Shown piece after piece: positions 20,513-32,579 of a stretch of 64,000 bases of DNA (positions are counted from its first letter, which is position 1; each line of letters begins with the position of its first letter). The notes under the pieces were generated by a model. The model was not told the origin of the DNA. It did no database searches and worked only from the letters and a program-made list of their open reading frames with translations. Source of the DNA: Adiantum capillus-veneris (taxonomy: Eukaryota > Streptophyta > Polypodiopsida > Polypodiales > Pteridaceae); assembly GCA_014529385.2 (NCBI GenBank), contig CM043952.1, forward strand, positions 68,207,370-68,271,369, given 5' to 3'. The translations under genes and the position numbers were made by a program.

Positions 20513-23500
20513 CTACTTTCTTTGATCTTGAGCTGACCTTATCCTGATGTGATAAGGCTTTAGACGCCATCCATTTGTTCTGGTCTTGTGCACTTTACCA
20601 TCAATGTCTTGAAGTCTGTAAGAGCCATTTTTGAACTTTTTGGTGACCAAGAACGGGCCTTCCCATCGGAAAAGAAACTTTCCATCCTTACGAGTGTCGA
20701 AGCGATTGTCATATCGAAGCACCAGAGATCCCTTTTTGATGTCTTTGGATGCTAGCTTTTTGTTGAACTTTTCTCTGCGCTTCTCTGCTTCTTGAGAATA
20801 GTGGTTGATGGCTTCTTCAGGATCCAATTGCAGCCTCTCTAGATCCATGATCCTTTGATGTACTTTCTCCTTTTGAGAGCCTACCTGGCTACCCAATATT
20901 CGAAGACTTGTTAACTTCACTTCAATGGGCAAAAGCGCCTCCTTTCCATAAACCAAATGAAAGGGTGTGTACCCTAATGTGGTTTTGAAGGAGGTTCTAT
21001 AGGCCCATAGAGCTCCATTCAGGTGTTTGTCCCAATCTTGGCGCCTGGCATGTACCTGTTTGGTGAGAATTTTGCAAATGATTCCATTTACTTTTTCCAC
21101 CAAACCATTGCACTGAGGGTAGTAAGGAGTAGAGTGTTGATGCTGAATATTTAGCTTCTTCATGAGTTCTCCTACCAAGTCTGCTCTAAATCCTGGTCCT
21201 CTATCAGATAGTATTTCAAGAGGGGTGCCAAACCGGCAACAGATGTGGTCAAAGATGAACTGACTCACATCCTTAGCAGTAATTCTATTGGTCGGCATAG
21301 CCTCAGCCCATCTAGTCATGTAGTCTACTCCCATGATGATGTACTCTTTACCTGACTGAGTGCGTGGTAGAGGCCCTATGGCATCAATTCCCCACTTCTC
21401 AAAGGGCCCATATACCTTTATTGGGTTCTGAGGTTCAGCTATGAGCCGTCGTGGTCCTGCTTTCTGACATTCATCACATGTTTGACACCAGTATTTGACA
21501 TCACGATGAAGACTTGGCCAAGTAAACCCAGCTTGTAGAACCTTTCTACTAGTGACGTCGTATGCAAAGTGTCCTCCGCATATATCATCGTGACAAGCTT
21601 TTAAAATTTCTTCAATTTCACTCTTCAAAGGCACTCTCCTAAGCACACCATCCTTACCTAGACAATACAAGTCATCATTTACTATGCGATACCTGGTAGC
21701 CTTCCTAGCTAACCATCGCCTTTCCCCTGCATTCAAGTGTTTAGGAGCCTCTCCTTGCTCCAGAATGTGCATAATATCTTCCAAGTCCTCCTTGCCTTGC
21801 TGAAGTGGAAGTTTGATGGCCACTGCTCCCACTATTGACTCATTTAACTTTGATGATGCTAGGTGGTCTGCATCCTTGTTCTGGTCTCTTGGCACATGAT
21901 GTACTTGTGCCTCCCTAAATCTCCTCATAAGAGCTTTTGCTTCTCTCATTTTAGTAGAGAGACGGGCATTTTTGCAAGCCCATGTACCTTGCATTTGCCT
22001 TACCAAAAGCGTGGAGTCACCAAAAGAGTTTAATCTCTTAATTGAGTTATCGAGGCACCAACAAAGGCCATGAATTAGAGCATGATATTCTGCTTCATTG
22101 TTGGAGTGGACATCTTCTAGAGTGATCCCTTCACCATGGATCCTCTCTCCCAATGGGGATAAGACCACGATGCCTGCAGCTGCCTTATCCTTGGTTCTCT
22201 TGTATGCTCCATCAAAGTAGAGGCTATAAGCATTGACCAAAACCTCTAGAGCTGGAGGTGGTGGAAGTTCCTTTCTCTTCAAATGGAAAACTTTTTCATA
22301 GCACTTGTTTGTTAAAATGTCGGCTAAGCATGCTCGAGTTGTTCTTTCAACCTGTATTGTATAATCAAACTCTTGAAGTCGCACCACCCACTTTGCTATT
22401 TTGTCAGAGATTTCCATATGTTGTAGTGCATTGGGAAACATATCCTCCACAGTGATAATTACAAACCTCTTTGGCAGCAAGTATGGCCGAAATTTGGTTA
22501 CCGCAAACATGAGAGCTAACACTAGCTGTTCCATCAGGGTGTAGGCCTTCTCTGTGTTTTCCATGAGGCGGCTAGCAAAATACACAGGCCTCATAAAGGA
22601 GGTTTTTGGATCTTTTTGTAGGAGGGCAGCACCAATGGCTTCTTCTCCCACACTAGGGTTTACAAAGAATTTTTCTTCCCAACAAGGTTGAAGGATTACA
22701 AGGAGTGACCCTAACATTTTTTTAATCTCTCTAAAATGCCCTTCACTTTCTTCACTCCAAACAAGCGTCTCTTGACGAGTCAGCTGTTGTAGAGGAAATA
22801 TCACTTGGGAGAGTAAGTGTATGAATCTACTCAAATATCTTAGCTTTTGCAAGAAGGAGATTAATTGTTTGATGGAAGTTGGGGAAGGTAGATTTAGCAA
22901 TGTTTCTATTTTTTCAGGATCTACCTCGATCACATCAATGGACACTACATGCCCTAATAGTGTAACCTTGCTTTCCCCAATGTGACATTTGTCCTTGTTT
23001 AGTTGTCCACCCAGCTTAGCTAAACGAGTAAATCCTTCATCAATCTTGCCGAGATGCATACTTTTAGAGCTGTAAATACAAAAGTCATCTATGAAAACCC
23101 TTATGGACTTACCAAAGTAAGGTTGGAAGACCATGTTCATGAATCGTTGAAAGGTGGCTGGAGCGTTGGTGAGACCAAAAGGCATGACTCGGAATGCAAA
23201 ACATCCCCATGGTGTGATGAAAGTAGTCTTTTTCTGGTCCTCCTCTGCAATGCGTATTTGAAAGTAGCGAGAGTAGCCATCACACACTGTGTATCTCTCA
23301 TGGCCTGCTACTTCATTTAGAATCTCATCTTGAAATGGGAGAGGGAAGTGGTCCCTCTTTGTTGCAGCATTTAGTGGCTTGTAATCCACGCACACTCGCC
23401 ATTTACCGTTCTTCTTTGGCCTCACCACTACTGGGGAGACCCATTCTGAATCTTCTACTGGGTATATGAATCTTGCTTCTAAGAGTCTCTTCACCTCAGA

Positions 23501-25618
23501 CAACAGTGCATTTTGTTTCACAACTCCTAATCTTCTTAGTTTTTGTACTACTGGCTTGCTCCCTTCTTTTAGATGGATATGATGCTTCACTATAGTGACA
23601 CCTGTAATGTGAGTGTAATCAGAAATAAACAATGATGCATGCTTCTTGAGAACATTTACACAACCCTCCCTTTCTTCTTCCTTTATATCCTTGGATAACA
23701 TCTCCTCTAGGCTGGCATCCCACACATTCTCCATTTGGATCCTTGGGTTGTCTTCTGATGAGGTAGTTTCCTTTATGGTGACGCCCATGACTTCGAGAGT
23801 GCTATCACTCTCTTCATTTGAACTCTCTTCCTCGTCCATGGATGAGGAGCATCCACTTGAGCTCCACTCATCAGCTGACGTCTCTAGTTCAAGGTTCTCT
23901 TGTCGCCCATTCTTTAGGTTATAAACCACCTTCCGACTATGGCCACCCATGCGAGGCCTCAACTCCAAGTCTCCTGTTGCCCAATCTTGCCTAGCTCCTA
24001 TACCCATGAACCAAGGTCGTCCTAAAATAAGGGGGTATCCTTCTCCCTTTACTGGCATCACATAAGCATCAACCTCTGTAGTGATTCCAAAAACAGAAAC
24101 TCTCAAAGCTTTCACTACACCCACACAAGTGACAGAGACATTATTGGCCATTTTTGCCCTAAAGTTTGATGATTCCATTACCTCTAAACCCAATTGATGC
24201 ATTAGCTTTTCTGTCATGACACAAACCTCTGCTCCACTGTCAATGTAAGTTTTTGGAATCCGTTGTCCCCTGATTTGAGCCTCCACCAAAGGCACTATAT
24301 CCTTGAGACCATATGCTTTGATTACACTTACTAGCTTACTTCGCTTTGCCCTCGTGCTCACCATTTTTGACCATTGTCGTCGAAGCTTTGGGGAGATATG
24401 AAGTAGTTGTGGCCAAGTAATCTTTGGTCCTTGAGAACTCACATCAGATGTCAAGTCATAAGGTTGTGTCCGAGACCCCATAGGGAAATCAGAGATGTCA
24501 ATTTGAGACCTAGTACGGGTCTTTCTCTTCTTGGCTTCATCTTTTTTTGCCCGAGATGTACTTGCTTCATTGCTTGCATCCTTGCTTGTTTCTTTACCTA
24601 CATCATCTTGGACACGCACACGTTTGATAGGCATTGTAGCCACTTCATCTATCTTCATCTTCCCTTTAGCTATTTCTTCCTGGTTGCTTCTGCCCTTGAG
24701 GACCTCCTCCATCCTTATGATGCTCACATTTGGTTGAGTAGCAGGGGCTTGAGCTTGAGCACGAGGTGGCTGCAAAATTTGAGGTTGCGGTTGCTCTTGT
24801 GCTTGAGCTCTAGCACGGGGTGGACTTACTTGTTGTCGAGGACCTCTGACAGGATAGTCATATCTTCTGGGATGAGGGCAATTATACATGCCGTGGCCAA
24901 TTTCCCCACAATTGTAACACAACATTTCCCTTGCTTGACGTCGCATTGGTGGCCGATTCCCACCATTTCCCTCAATAGGCCTTCTTGCACCCTGCACAAG
25001 ATTTACTCTCAACCCCTCTAGCTGGTTTGTGAGATTTTTTATTTGTTGGAGCATATCTTCTTGTTGACCTCTATTGAGGTCTGGTGCATTAGGCACATTT
25101 GGAGGTATGTGAGAAGCTTCCATAGTTGTGATATTGCCTCCCAAAGCTAGCTGGCCAGCTTGGGCTTGATAGAGAATCTTTCTATTCTTTTCCCTAGCAA
25201 TTCTTAAGGCATCTTCAAAAGCATTTGGAAATTTGCTCTTTACCTTCTCCCTTAGCAAGGGGTACAAACCTGAGATAAATCGATCCTTTTGGAGGCAATT
25301 GGGAGCTCGCTCACCAGGGTTTAGTGAGTCTGACCATTGCCCCCAAAGTTTCAGAAAACCTTCCTCATAGGTTGCATAACCATGAGGGTCAACTTGATGA
25401 AGGGACAGAAGCCCTTGCCATAGTTCTTCTGCCGAATTGGCTCGTTGAAATCTTCGTAGGAAAGCCACCTTCAATCCCTCCCAATCAATTCTTTGGGTTG
25501 GATCTAGAGCCTGGAACCATACCCTAGCTTCTTCTTTGAGCACCAAAGGAAAAGCTCTCAATTTCAATGCTTCGTCATCCCTCCCAGAGACAAGGAAAGC
25601 CATCTCCAAGTTATCCAA
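20513..25618 (-). CDS. Family A1 gag-pol polyprotein, 1701 codons open
   Basis: The domains in order, with rough residues: gag (1-155), CCHC zinc knuckle C-Y-N-C-G-E-I-G-H-G-M-Y-N-C (about 235-250), aspartic protease with Y-I-D-S-G-A-E-V (about 455), and reverse transcriptase with V-C-V-D-Y-K-P-L-N and the catalytic F-I-D-D-F (about 690-860). The RT-linked RNase H (about 960-1080) has lost some acidic residues. A second RNase H follows, with Y-F-D-G-A and S-N-N-E-A-E-Y (about 1120-1240). The integrase has an HHCC zinc region (H-x3-H...C-x2-C), the core Asp in G-I-D-A-I-G, the second in L-S-D-R-G-P-G-F and Glu in N-G-L-V-E-K, then an RNA-binding-like C-terminus (about 1350-1690). The frame is unbroken. 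However, this Met lies about 20 codons inside gag, because the true start seen in A2 (55955) is deleted. So the enzymes look intact but normal initiation is lost. Confidence 0.9.
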   Translation of the reverse strand: MDNLEMAFLVSGRDDEALKLRAFPLVLKEEARVWFQALDPTQRIDWEGLKVAFLRRFQRANSAEELWQGLLSLHQVDPHGYATYEEGFLKLWGQWSDSLNPGERAPNCLQKDRFISGLYPLLREKVKSKFPNAFEDALRIAREKNRKILYQAQAGQLALGGNITTMEASHIPPNVPNAPDLNRGQQEDMLQQIKNLTNQLEGLRVNLVQGARRPIEGNGGNRPPMRRQAREMLCYNCGEIGHGMYNCPHPRRYDYPVRGPRQQVSPPRARAQAQEQPQPQILQPPRAQAQAPATQPNVSIIRMEEVLKGRSNQEEIAKGKMKIDEVATMPIKRVRVQDDVGKETSKDASNEASTSRAKKDEAKKRKTRTRSQIDISDFPMGSRTQPYDLTSDVSSQGPKITWPQLLHISPKLRRQWSKMVSTRAKRSKLVSVIKAYGLKDIVPLVEAQIRGQRIPKTYIDSGAEVCVMTEKLMHQLGLEVMESSNFRAKMANNVSVTCVGVVKALRVSVFGITTEVDAYVMPVKGEGYPLILGRPWFMGIGARQDWATGDLELRPRMGGHSRKVVYNLKNGRQENLELETSADEWSSSGCSSSMDEEESSNEESDSTLEVMGVTIKETTSSEDNPRIQMENVWDASLEEMLSKDIKEEEREGCVNVLKKHASLFISDYTHITGVTIVKHHIHLKEGSKPVVQKLRRLGVVKQNALLSEVKRLLEARFIYPVEDSEWVSPVVVRPKKNGKWRVCVDYKPLNAATKRDHFPLPFQDEILNEVAGHERYTVCDGYSRYFQIRIAEEDQKKTTFITPWGCFAFRVMPFGLTNAPATFQRFMNMVFQPYFGKSIRVFIDDFCIYSSKSMHLGKIDEGFTRLAKLGGQLNKDKCHIGESKVTLLGHVVSIDVIEVDPEKIETLLNLPSPTSIKQLISFLQKLRYLSRFIHLLSQVIFPLQQLTRQETLVWSEESEGHFREIKKMLGSLLVILQPCWEEKFFVNPSVGEEAIGAALLQKDPKTSFMRPVYFASRLMENTEKAYTLMEQLVLALMFAVTKFRPYLLPKRFVIITVEDMFPNALQHMEISDKIAKWVVRLQEFDYTIQVERTTRACLADILTNKCYEKVFHLKRKELPPPPALEVLVNAYSLYFDGAYKRTKDKAAAGIVVLSPLGERIHGEGITLEDVHSNNEAEYHALIHGLCWCLDNSIKRLNSFGDSTLLVRQMQGTWACKNARLSTKMREAKALMRRFREAQVHHVPRDQNKDADHLASSKLNESIVGAVAIKLPLQQGKEDLEDIMHILEQGEAPKHLNAGERRWLARKATRYRIVNDDLYCLGKDGVLRRVPLKSEIEEILKACHDDICGGHFAYDVTSRKVLQAGFTWPSLHRDVKYWCQTCDECQKAGPRRLIAEPQNPIKVYGPFEKWGIDAIGPLPRTQSGKEYIIMGVDYMTRWAEAMPTNRITAKDVSQFIFDHICCRFGTPLEILSDRGPGFRADLVGELMKKLNIQHQHSTPYYPQCNGLVEKVNGIICKILTKQVHARRQDWDKHLNGALWAYRTSFKTTLGYTPFHLVYGKEALLPIEVKLTSLRILGSQVGSQKEKVHQRIMDLERLQLDPEEAINHYSQEAEKRREKFNKKLASKDIKKGSLVLRYDNRFDTRKDGKFLFRWEGPFLVTKKFKNGSYRLQDIDGKVHKTRTNGWRLKPYHIRIRSAQDQRK

Positions 25619-25999
25619 AAAATCCCCAGCATTTTCCCCACTACGCCCAAATTTTTTTGGGAAAACCTAAGCTTTGTGCTAGCTATTATATGCACAGTTT
25701 GTCTAGCAAGAGGTTGGAAAGGTCCATATAAATCCCTATGATTCATGGAGTATGCTTAAAGCAAGATGAAGATGTGAACATCAAAAGATACATTATACTC
25801 CAAAATAGGAAATATTATAGGGTCAGGGGACAGCAATATCTCTCTCAACCTCTCAGCTCCAAAATAGAAGACCAATCTTTGTTGGAAAAAAAATCTTTCT
25901 ATCAATGCGCACATTCACCCTAATATTCTGAACTGATTGAAAGTTGTAGAAAATGGGATTATTCATTGGTGCCTTAATTACAAACTTCCATGAAGCACT

Positions 26000-26503
26000 T
26001 CATTGAAGTTGAGCTCTCTTGGATCCCACCATTTGAGAGATGCAAAGAATTTGCTCACCAGTGATTAGCTTAGCTTTGGTGTGACCATCTTCAGCTTTGT
26101 AGAGTTCATAGGGTTCGATGGCTACCCTCTCCACCACCTTGAGCCTTCTTGCTAGTAGTAGTTAGAGTGCATCACCATATGTAGCCTCTTGCCAATACCG
26201 CACCCCATTGATGTGTAGCTCCCCCTCCAAAAACTTGTTAATACCCGAGTTTGAGAGTGCTTTCACCACCTGAAGTCGAGGCTTCAAAGGAAGTGTCTTC
26301 ACACTAGCCACAAAGCACTCAACACAATTTTTTGACCTAGGGACTTGATGACTACAAGATTTTCCTTGAAGCAAAGAAGGGTGTGTGTAGTTAACTCTCT
26401 TTACCCGCATACGTGCCGTTTGTCGATAAAGACGCTTCTTTTCTCGAGCTTCTTGGGGAGACCATAGTGGAAGTCTCGGAGAATTTGATGGATCTTCCTT
26501 CAT
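26000..26503 (-). pseudogene. Family A1 pre-gag ORF with a nonsense codon
   Basis: The same frame as at 18419-18922 and 56439-56942, but a TAA at 26162-26164 replaces a Gln codon after residue 113. The remaining codons stay in frame to the normal end. Confidence 0.75.
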
Positions 26504-26553
26504 AGGATTGATAGAGCGCTGCTTGAGAACTCCTCAGTGGGGGCACCAATTTA

Positions 26554-26672
26554 TGACGAAGGAAATTTGGAATGGCGGCCTCTACACCAAAACAAACTCC
26601 ATTGCGCCACAAGGGAAATGAGATGAGGGCACCACCTAGTCTTGGAAGCGTGGACTAGGACCTCTACACACA

Positions 26673-26764
<92 letters not shown>

Positions 26765-28036
26765 ACTATGAATGAAGCATTAACCGTAGTGTGTGTACAA
26801 GGAATGGATGACTTCAAACACTCCCAACACAAATAGCATATAGATTACCAAACAATCACTCAAGGATTAGCCAAGATCACATCAAGCAATCTCACTCACA
26901 TATAAAACATTTCTCTTAATTAACATAAGTAAGAGGAGGAGAGGTTACTAGCATGAAACAATTTGCACTCTAGGATGTGCAAGAATAGAGTGAATGAATG
27001 AGCTTATGGGCTCATGGTGAGTGATACAAAGGCTCAATGGGACTGAGGGAGGCTTGAAATTACAAAGGGGAATGCCTCTTTATATAGGAAAGAGAGTGAT
27101 TAGGAGTGAGGTTAAGATCCAAGTGTAATTTGTACAAATGAAGCTTGATTAGGGACATTCAACCAATGAAGAAGCTCCTTCCAAGTGATTTGTTGACCAA
27201 TTAGCTCCATCATCACTTGTGTTGTCTTCACTCCTTCCTCCATAGCTTGAGTCCAAGAGCTTCCTTATTTTAAAATGTAAAGAATCTACATAAAATCAAT
27301 ACATATCTAGTAATAATAGAAAGGGGTTGAATGAGGACTTATGAATTACAACAAGATTAAGCATGACTTGAGAGGTGATTAGAAGAGGAATTTTGATGGG
27401 TTTTTGAGCTTGAGAGAGAGGAGGAAGGAGAGGAGGGTGAGAAGACTAATGGCTGATTTTTAGAGAAGGTCTCAATGTGGAAAAGGAAGGGTGTGTGTGT
27501 GTAAAGGTAGAGGGGGTGGTCTCCACCACAGTTGAAAAAACTAGCGTCCACCATTTTGGCCATATCTCCTAGACCGTAGATGCAAAAATTATAAAAAAAA
27601 TATGGCCAGAATCTCCAGCTCATCAGCTACATCTTTGATGCAGACAAGTTTTCTTGGATCGGAGTGGAAGTATTTTTTTAAAATTCAGCAAAATCATGTG
27701 TCTGGTTTCTTCCTTTACCAAGTCTTCCACTTGGGTCCCATTTGTTTGAATCATCATATGGCTCCAAAGCCATGATGATATGAGCCACTCATGACCGTTG
27801 AATCATGGCTGCACAACCACATCATATCTTTTCTTTTCACATTTATATATTTTCCCTTCCCTTTACCACTAGGTTCTCCCTCTACCTTTCACCTCCGGTG
27901 AGCTAGTCAAGAAAAAATCATTTTTTTAAAAATTTTTCCAAGAGGTTGTTCTCACTCTTTCTTTTATTGTAAACCTCTAGAAGCAAGGAAAACCAACAAA
28001 ATATGATAAACACAAATTTGTGATAGGCTCGGATCA
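26554..28036 (-). repeat. Family A1 5' LTR, 1483 bp
   Basis: Same ends as the left LTR (TGACGAAGG...CTCGGATCA). Differences by eye are a shorter CA run and a handful of substitutions. The - strand TATA box is near 27080-27087. The right flank ATGGCAATTACTAC matches 46613 onward in the second locus, which there is an uninterrupted (empty) site. Confidence 0.92.
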
Positions 28037-30966
28037 ATGGCAATTACTACACAACAAATCCTATTTTTCCTTGTACAAAATGAAATGTACATCTTTGCCA
28101 GAAGGTGATCACACGAGGAGTCATTACACCAAGGTCTGCTCATAAAGCAGTAAAGCATGTTTTTCATCGACCTTCTTTGTAAGAATATCTGTTCGCATTT
28201 TATTTTTAGAATAGTCGTAAAATAATTGATTCTTTCTTCAACTCATGTCAAATATAATGATGATGTCCAACAATGTGTTTTAACTTGTGATGTTGTACAT
28301 ATCTCTTTGCGGGGTGAATTTGGTGATCTCAATGTTAGAGCACTAGAAGATATTGAATATTCAAAGTCTAAAAAAAGCTACTACAACCAAACAAACTCCT
28401 CTGCGCGCTACCATGGACCATACCTTGCTTCAATTATAGATACAAGGACACATAGTTGCTTCCCACTTGTCTAAGAAATCAAAGAATACTTGACAAAGAA
28501 AAAAGTTTCAACAGATAGATCCCATATTATAATGGGAACTTTCCCATTCTTATTTGAATAACCAATGATATTTAACATATCAAAAGTAGGTGACTCTAGT
28601 TGACACTAAAAGATTGGGGATGTCACATGTAATACACGTACCTATCATGTGGGTTGAGAATAGAAGGATATTTCCTTACTCCAAAAAACATCACATTTTT
28701 ATTTAAACAGGGAAATCATTTAAGAAATTTTTGCAAAAACATCGTAAATAAATAGGAAAAGATTGTGTTATGATTATGGAAAATTCATTGATCAGGGAGT
28801 TTCACGATATTATCATGTACAGAACTGGCAAGAAAGTATTATGATAGTTAACATTAGTAATTTTATAATAGTCTTTGGCAGTAGAAGGGGTTATGAAATT
28901 TCATTAATTTTTTCTCACATTTTCACATACAAAAGGGTATTGTAAAATGGATTTGGAAAAAAAATTACAAATTGAATAGGAAAAGTGTGTATCTAAATTG
29001 CCACATATTTGTAGATAAGAAATTTAAAAAATAGTCCTTGAATGCACGCGGTATATATACACAAGATATATATAGTGATCCCCCGAGTATATACCCACTT
29101 AAACTTAAGAGGTGTACATTCTCGAGGGGTGCACTATGTAATCATGTTAATGTATAATAATGTGAGCTTGAAAGGAGGGTTTTTAGCATGTAAATATATT
29201 AAGCAATTTAACAGAGATACATCAAAATAAGGGGTTTTTATATTCAATTTTGGAAAAAAAAACCTTAAAATAAGGGTCATTTTATTCATTTTTTTAATAC
29301 CCCATGAACGCACGTTATATAGAGGGGCACTGAACAATGAACCCCCTGAGTGTACATTTCAAAGGTCTGTAAGAACCCAACTATGTTTCAAGATAAGAGA
29401 GTTGCGCTCAAGTGATATGTTCATACTTTTGAGGTGAAGATATGGTTTGCTTAAGAGTTTTTGGATCTTCAATCATAGTCATAGCAGTAGTATCATGATT
29501 ATCAAGAAGATAATAGGAAATAAATTCATTGTTGACAAAAAGACCAATAGAGAGTCCATATTAACAACCATCTCCTATTTTAGACAAGGCGAAATCTTTT
29601 GAAGTATCAAAGGCATATATACAATTTTATATTAGAGACCAAAGAAGTTATTGACACGTCAATAAAAAAGAATGATATTACGAACTTATGGATCACTGAA
29701 ATCATCAAAATACCATGCAACACCTATTATATGCTCATAAAACATAGCATCACAATTGCACATAGCTTTAATCCCTTGCCATTTAAAACATGGACTTAGA
29801 AAGTGCTCCAATAGGAAAATGAAGATCCATAATCTTGGGAAAATTTTAATTTTATATGTTCGAAATATAGCCAAATCGAAATTAAAGTTCTATTCCCAAA
29901 GTACGGGATTTTCCCCACTTACTAATGTGGCATTCCATAGGTCTAGGGAGCTATCCATCACAGAGGATGAGGAGGATTCCAAGGATGATGATGTAGGAGT
30001 TGTCCCCAACTTAGTGATGCTAAGCCTTTCCTACACCACCCTGAACTGCATCTCCATTGGGAGCATCGTAGAACATGCGGCTACATGGGCTTTAAGTCTA
30101 GTCTGTCAGGAGTCTAGAGATATTCATAAGGTATGATGCCAAATTGCCAAATCAGTCCACTAACAAATATATCAAGCAAGACGTCATGTGAAGAGCTGGC
30201 TTTAAGCGAGAACATTATGGAAGCATGCAAGGTCCAGAGCTGGCCTAAAAATAAGGTCACACTTAAATCTCTTCTAGTGGTGGTTAGGTCAAAATTTGGA
30301 CACATTAATTTGCTACTCCAAGGCAAGCTCAAAATCTAGTTGGGATTTTGCAAACTTAGCCAGCTAACTATACAATGAAGCACGGTCTTTTGTGAACTTA
30401 TCTTGAAGACTAAGGAACCATATCAAGATACCTTGCTCACTCAACACTTCATCTTTTGAGTGATGAGTCTCACATGGACAATTCTTGGTTTGTATGAAAA
30501 GATATGCCTTCACCATTTTTATAGCTTAGAAGAAAGTGTTATTGGCACAAGGACCACATTGGTAAGCGCATATGAGAACATTGATGGTTAGCAACATTGA
30601 CAATTTCAAAGCTAGTTGGCCTAGAGAATTTTTAGGATATATCTCAATAAGTTTTACTAGTTTCATTGTAAGACAAAGGTCTCATATTGATGCCAACAAA
30701 GGGGTGTAAAATTCCTGCCTGTAAAAATCTATTTTGATCTCTTCCTATTAGTATCATTGTTGGTTGTTGATATGTTAATTTAAAGTTACCAGTGTCATCC
30801 ATATTAATGCATATATCAATGCAGTTTATGAGACACATTCTTGCACTTATACCGATGTACATTACAGAAGATATTATCAAGGCCTTATACTCGCATCCAT
30901 ATCAATGACCAAACCTGGAAAACTTTTTGGACTTACAATGGGCTGACACTTTCTATAGCAACAACA
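28037..30966. repeat. 2.93-kb tandem unit, locus 1, first copy (X-Y-Z-W)
   Basis: An AT-rich unit starts ATGGCAATTACTACACAA and repeats at 30967 (partial) and in locus 2 at 46613 and 49547. X (28037-29924) is AT-rich with no protein family recognised; Y (29925-30136) is exon-like; Z (30136-30566) also occurs upstream of both MTPSL copies; W (30567-30966) ends with CAACAACATGG, joining the next unit. No transposon ends were found, so this looks like a local tandem repeat rather than an inserted element. Confidence 0.8.
29925..30136 (+). pseudogene. Exon-like open segment Y, unknown protein
   Basis: About 70 codons are open, with an acidic patch (S-I-T-E-D-E-E-D-S-K-D-D-D) followed by a hydrophobic part with T-T-L-N-C-I-S-I-G-S-I-V-E-H. 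It ends at CATAAG|GTATGA, a good splice-donor match. It is kept open in locus 2 (48497-48706), but most differences there change the amino acid, which argues against purifying selection. Its base composition differs from the AT-rich flanks. I do not recognise the protein; it may be an exon of a host gene trapped in the tandem unit. Confidence 0.35.
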
Positions 30967-32310
30967 TGGCAATTACTACACAAGAAATCGTAAGATAATT
31001 TTCCTTGTACAAAATGAAATGTACATCTTTGCCAGAAGGTGATCACACGAGGAGTCGTTACACGAAGGTTTACTCATAAAGCAACAAAGCGTGTTTTTCA
31101 TCGAACATCTTATAAGAATATATGCTCACATTTTATTTTTAGAATAGTTGCCAAATAACTGTTTCATTCCTCAATTCATGTCAAATATGACGACAATGAT
31201 GTTCAACAATGTGTTTTAACTTTTGGTGTTGCACATATCTCTTCGTCAGTATTTGGTGATCCCAATGTAGAGTACTAGAAGATACTGAATATTCAAAATC
31301 TAAAGAAAGCTATTGCATCCAAACAAACCCCTGTGCTACCATGGGCCATCCTTTGCTTCAATTACAGATACAAGAACACATAGTTGCTTCTCACTTGTCT
31401 AAGAAATCAAAGAATACATGACAAAGAATAATGTTCCAACGGATATCTCTCATATAATAATGGGAACGTCTTTCCCATTCTTATTTGAGTAACCAATGAT
31501 ATTTAACATATTAAAAGTAGGTGACTGTAGTTGACACTAAAAGCTTGGGGATGTCACATGTAATACACGTACGTATCATGTGGGTTGAGAATAGAAGGAT
31601 ATTTCCTAACTCCAAAAAACATCACTTTTTTATCTAAACAAGGAAACCATTTAAGAAAAATTTGCAAAAAAATTGTAAATTAAACAAGAAGAGATTGTGT
31701 TATAATCATGGAAAATTCATAGATAAAGGAGTTTCATAATACCCCTTGAATTCAAGTAATATATATTATCATGTAAACAAATGGCAAGAAACTATCATGA
31801 TAATTAGCATTAGTAATTTAATAATAATATATGGCTAGAAGATGATCTTAAAACTTACAAAATATTTCATCAATTTCTAGTTTTGTCATATATACCCACA
31901 TGAAATTTAAGAGGTGTACGGTTTAGAGGTCTGCAAGAACCCACTACCTTTCGAGATAAGAGAGTTAACTCAAGTGATCTGTTCAAAATTACAAGGTGAA
32001 AATATGGTTTGCTTATGAGTTTTTGGACCTTCATCATAGTCATAGCAGTCTTCTTGTGATCATCAAGAAGATAATGGGAAATATATTTATTGTTGACATA
32101 AAGACCTGTAGAGAGTCCTTATTGAAAACCATCTCCTATTTTAGAAGAATTAATTGTTTTGAAGTGTCAAACGCATAGACAAAACTCATGTTAGAGACCA
32201 AAGTAGTTATTGACACATCAATAATAAAAAATTATTAAATCCTTTATGGATCATTGAAATCATCAGAATACCATGCAACACTCATTATATGCTCCAATGG
32301 ACATATCAAA
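30967..32310. repeat. 2.93-kb tandem unit, locus 1, second (shortened) copy
   Basis: It parallels 28037-29740 in order but lacks a segment around the equivalent of 28960-29340, and it diverges more. The match fades near 32310 (CACTCATTATATGCTC). No gene is seen. Confidence 0.75.
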
Positions 32311-32579
32311 AACGTATGCACATGTCACCACCAAAAGAAACAAGTCAAAGACAATCAGATTGGCCATGCAATGAGGCTAGCTAAAAAATAGTAAAGGATG
32401 TAAATATGGGAGACTTTATCCTTTGTGGCAAGATGACATGCGAATCAGAGGCTATAGAAGAAACACATGAGAAGTGTTTGGACAAGACAATTGCAAGCTG
32501 TGTTATAATCTCAGTTATAGAAAATTCCAAACACAAATTTTAGCAGCGGATGCGACATTTATTATACACCAAGCTAGAA
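32311..32579. other. Short unassigned spacer
   Basis: Nothing recognised between the tandem unit and the element G LTR. Confidence 0.5.

Larger units (their letters stand above)
20472..26553 (-). mobile_element. Full internal region of gypsy element A1 (Tat-like)
   Basis: It is bounded by the LTRs 18973-20471 and 26554-28036. The order on the - strand is primer-binding site, pre-gag ORF, gag-protease-RT-RNase H-second RNase H-integrase, polypurine tract. The candidate primer-binding site next to the 5' LTR reads TGGTGCCCCCACTGAGG (5 bases inside the LTR end); the tRNA is not identified. A second, separate RNase H is a mark of the Tat lineage of plant Ty3/gypsy elements. A deletion at about 25665 removed the gag start and about 250 bp of leader found in A2. 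Confidence 0.9.

Noticed and set aside
24407-25021. 204-codon + strand ORF opposite family A gag, also at 54690-55304
   Set aside because: It is antisense to gag; its presence in both copies follows from gag identity. No domain is recognisable.
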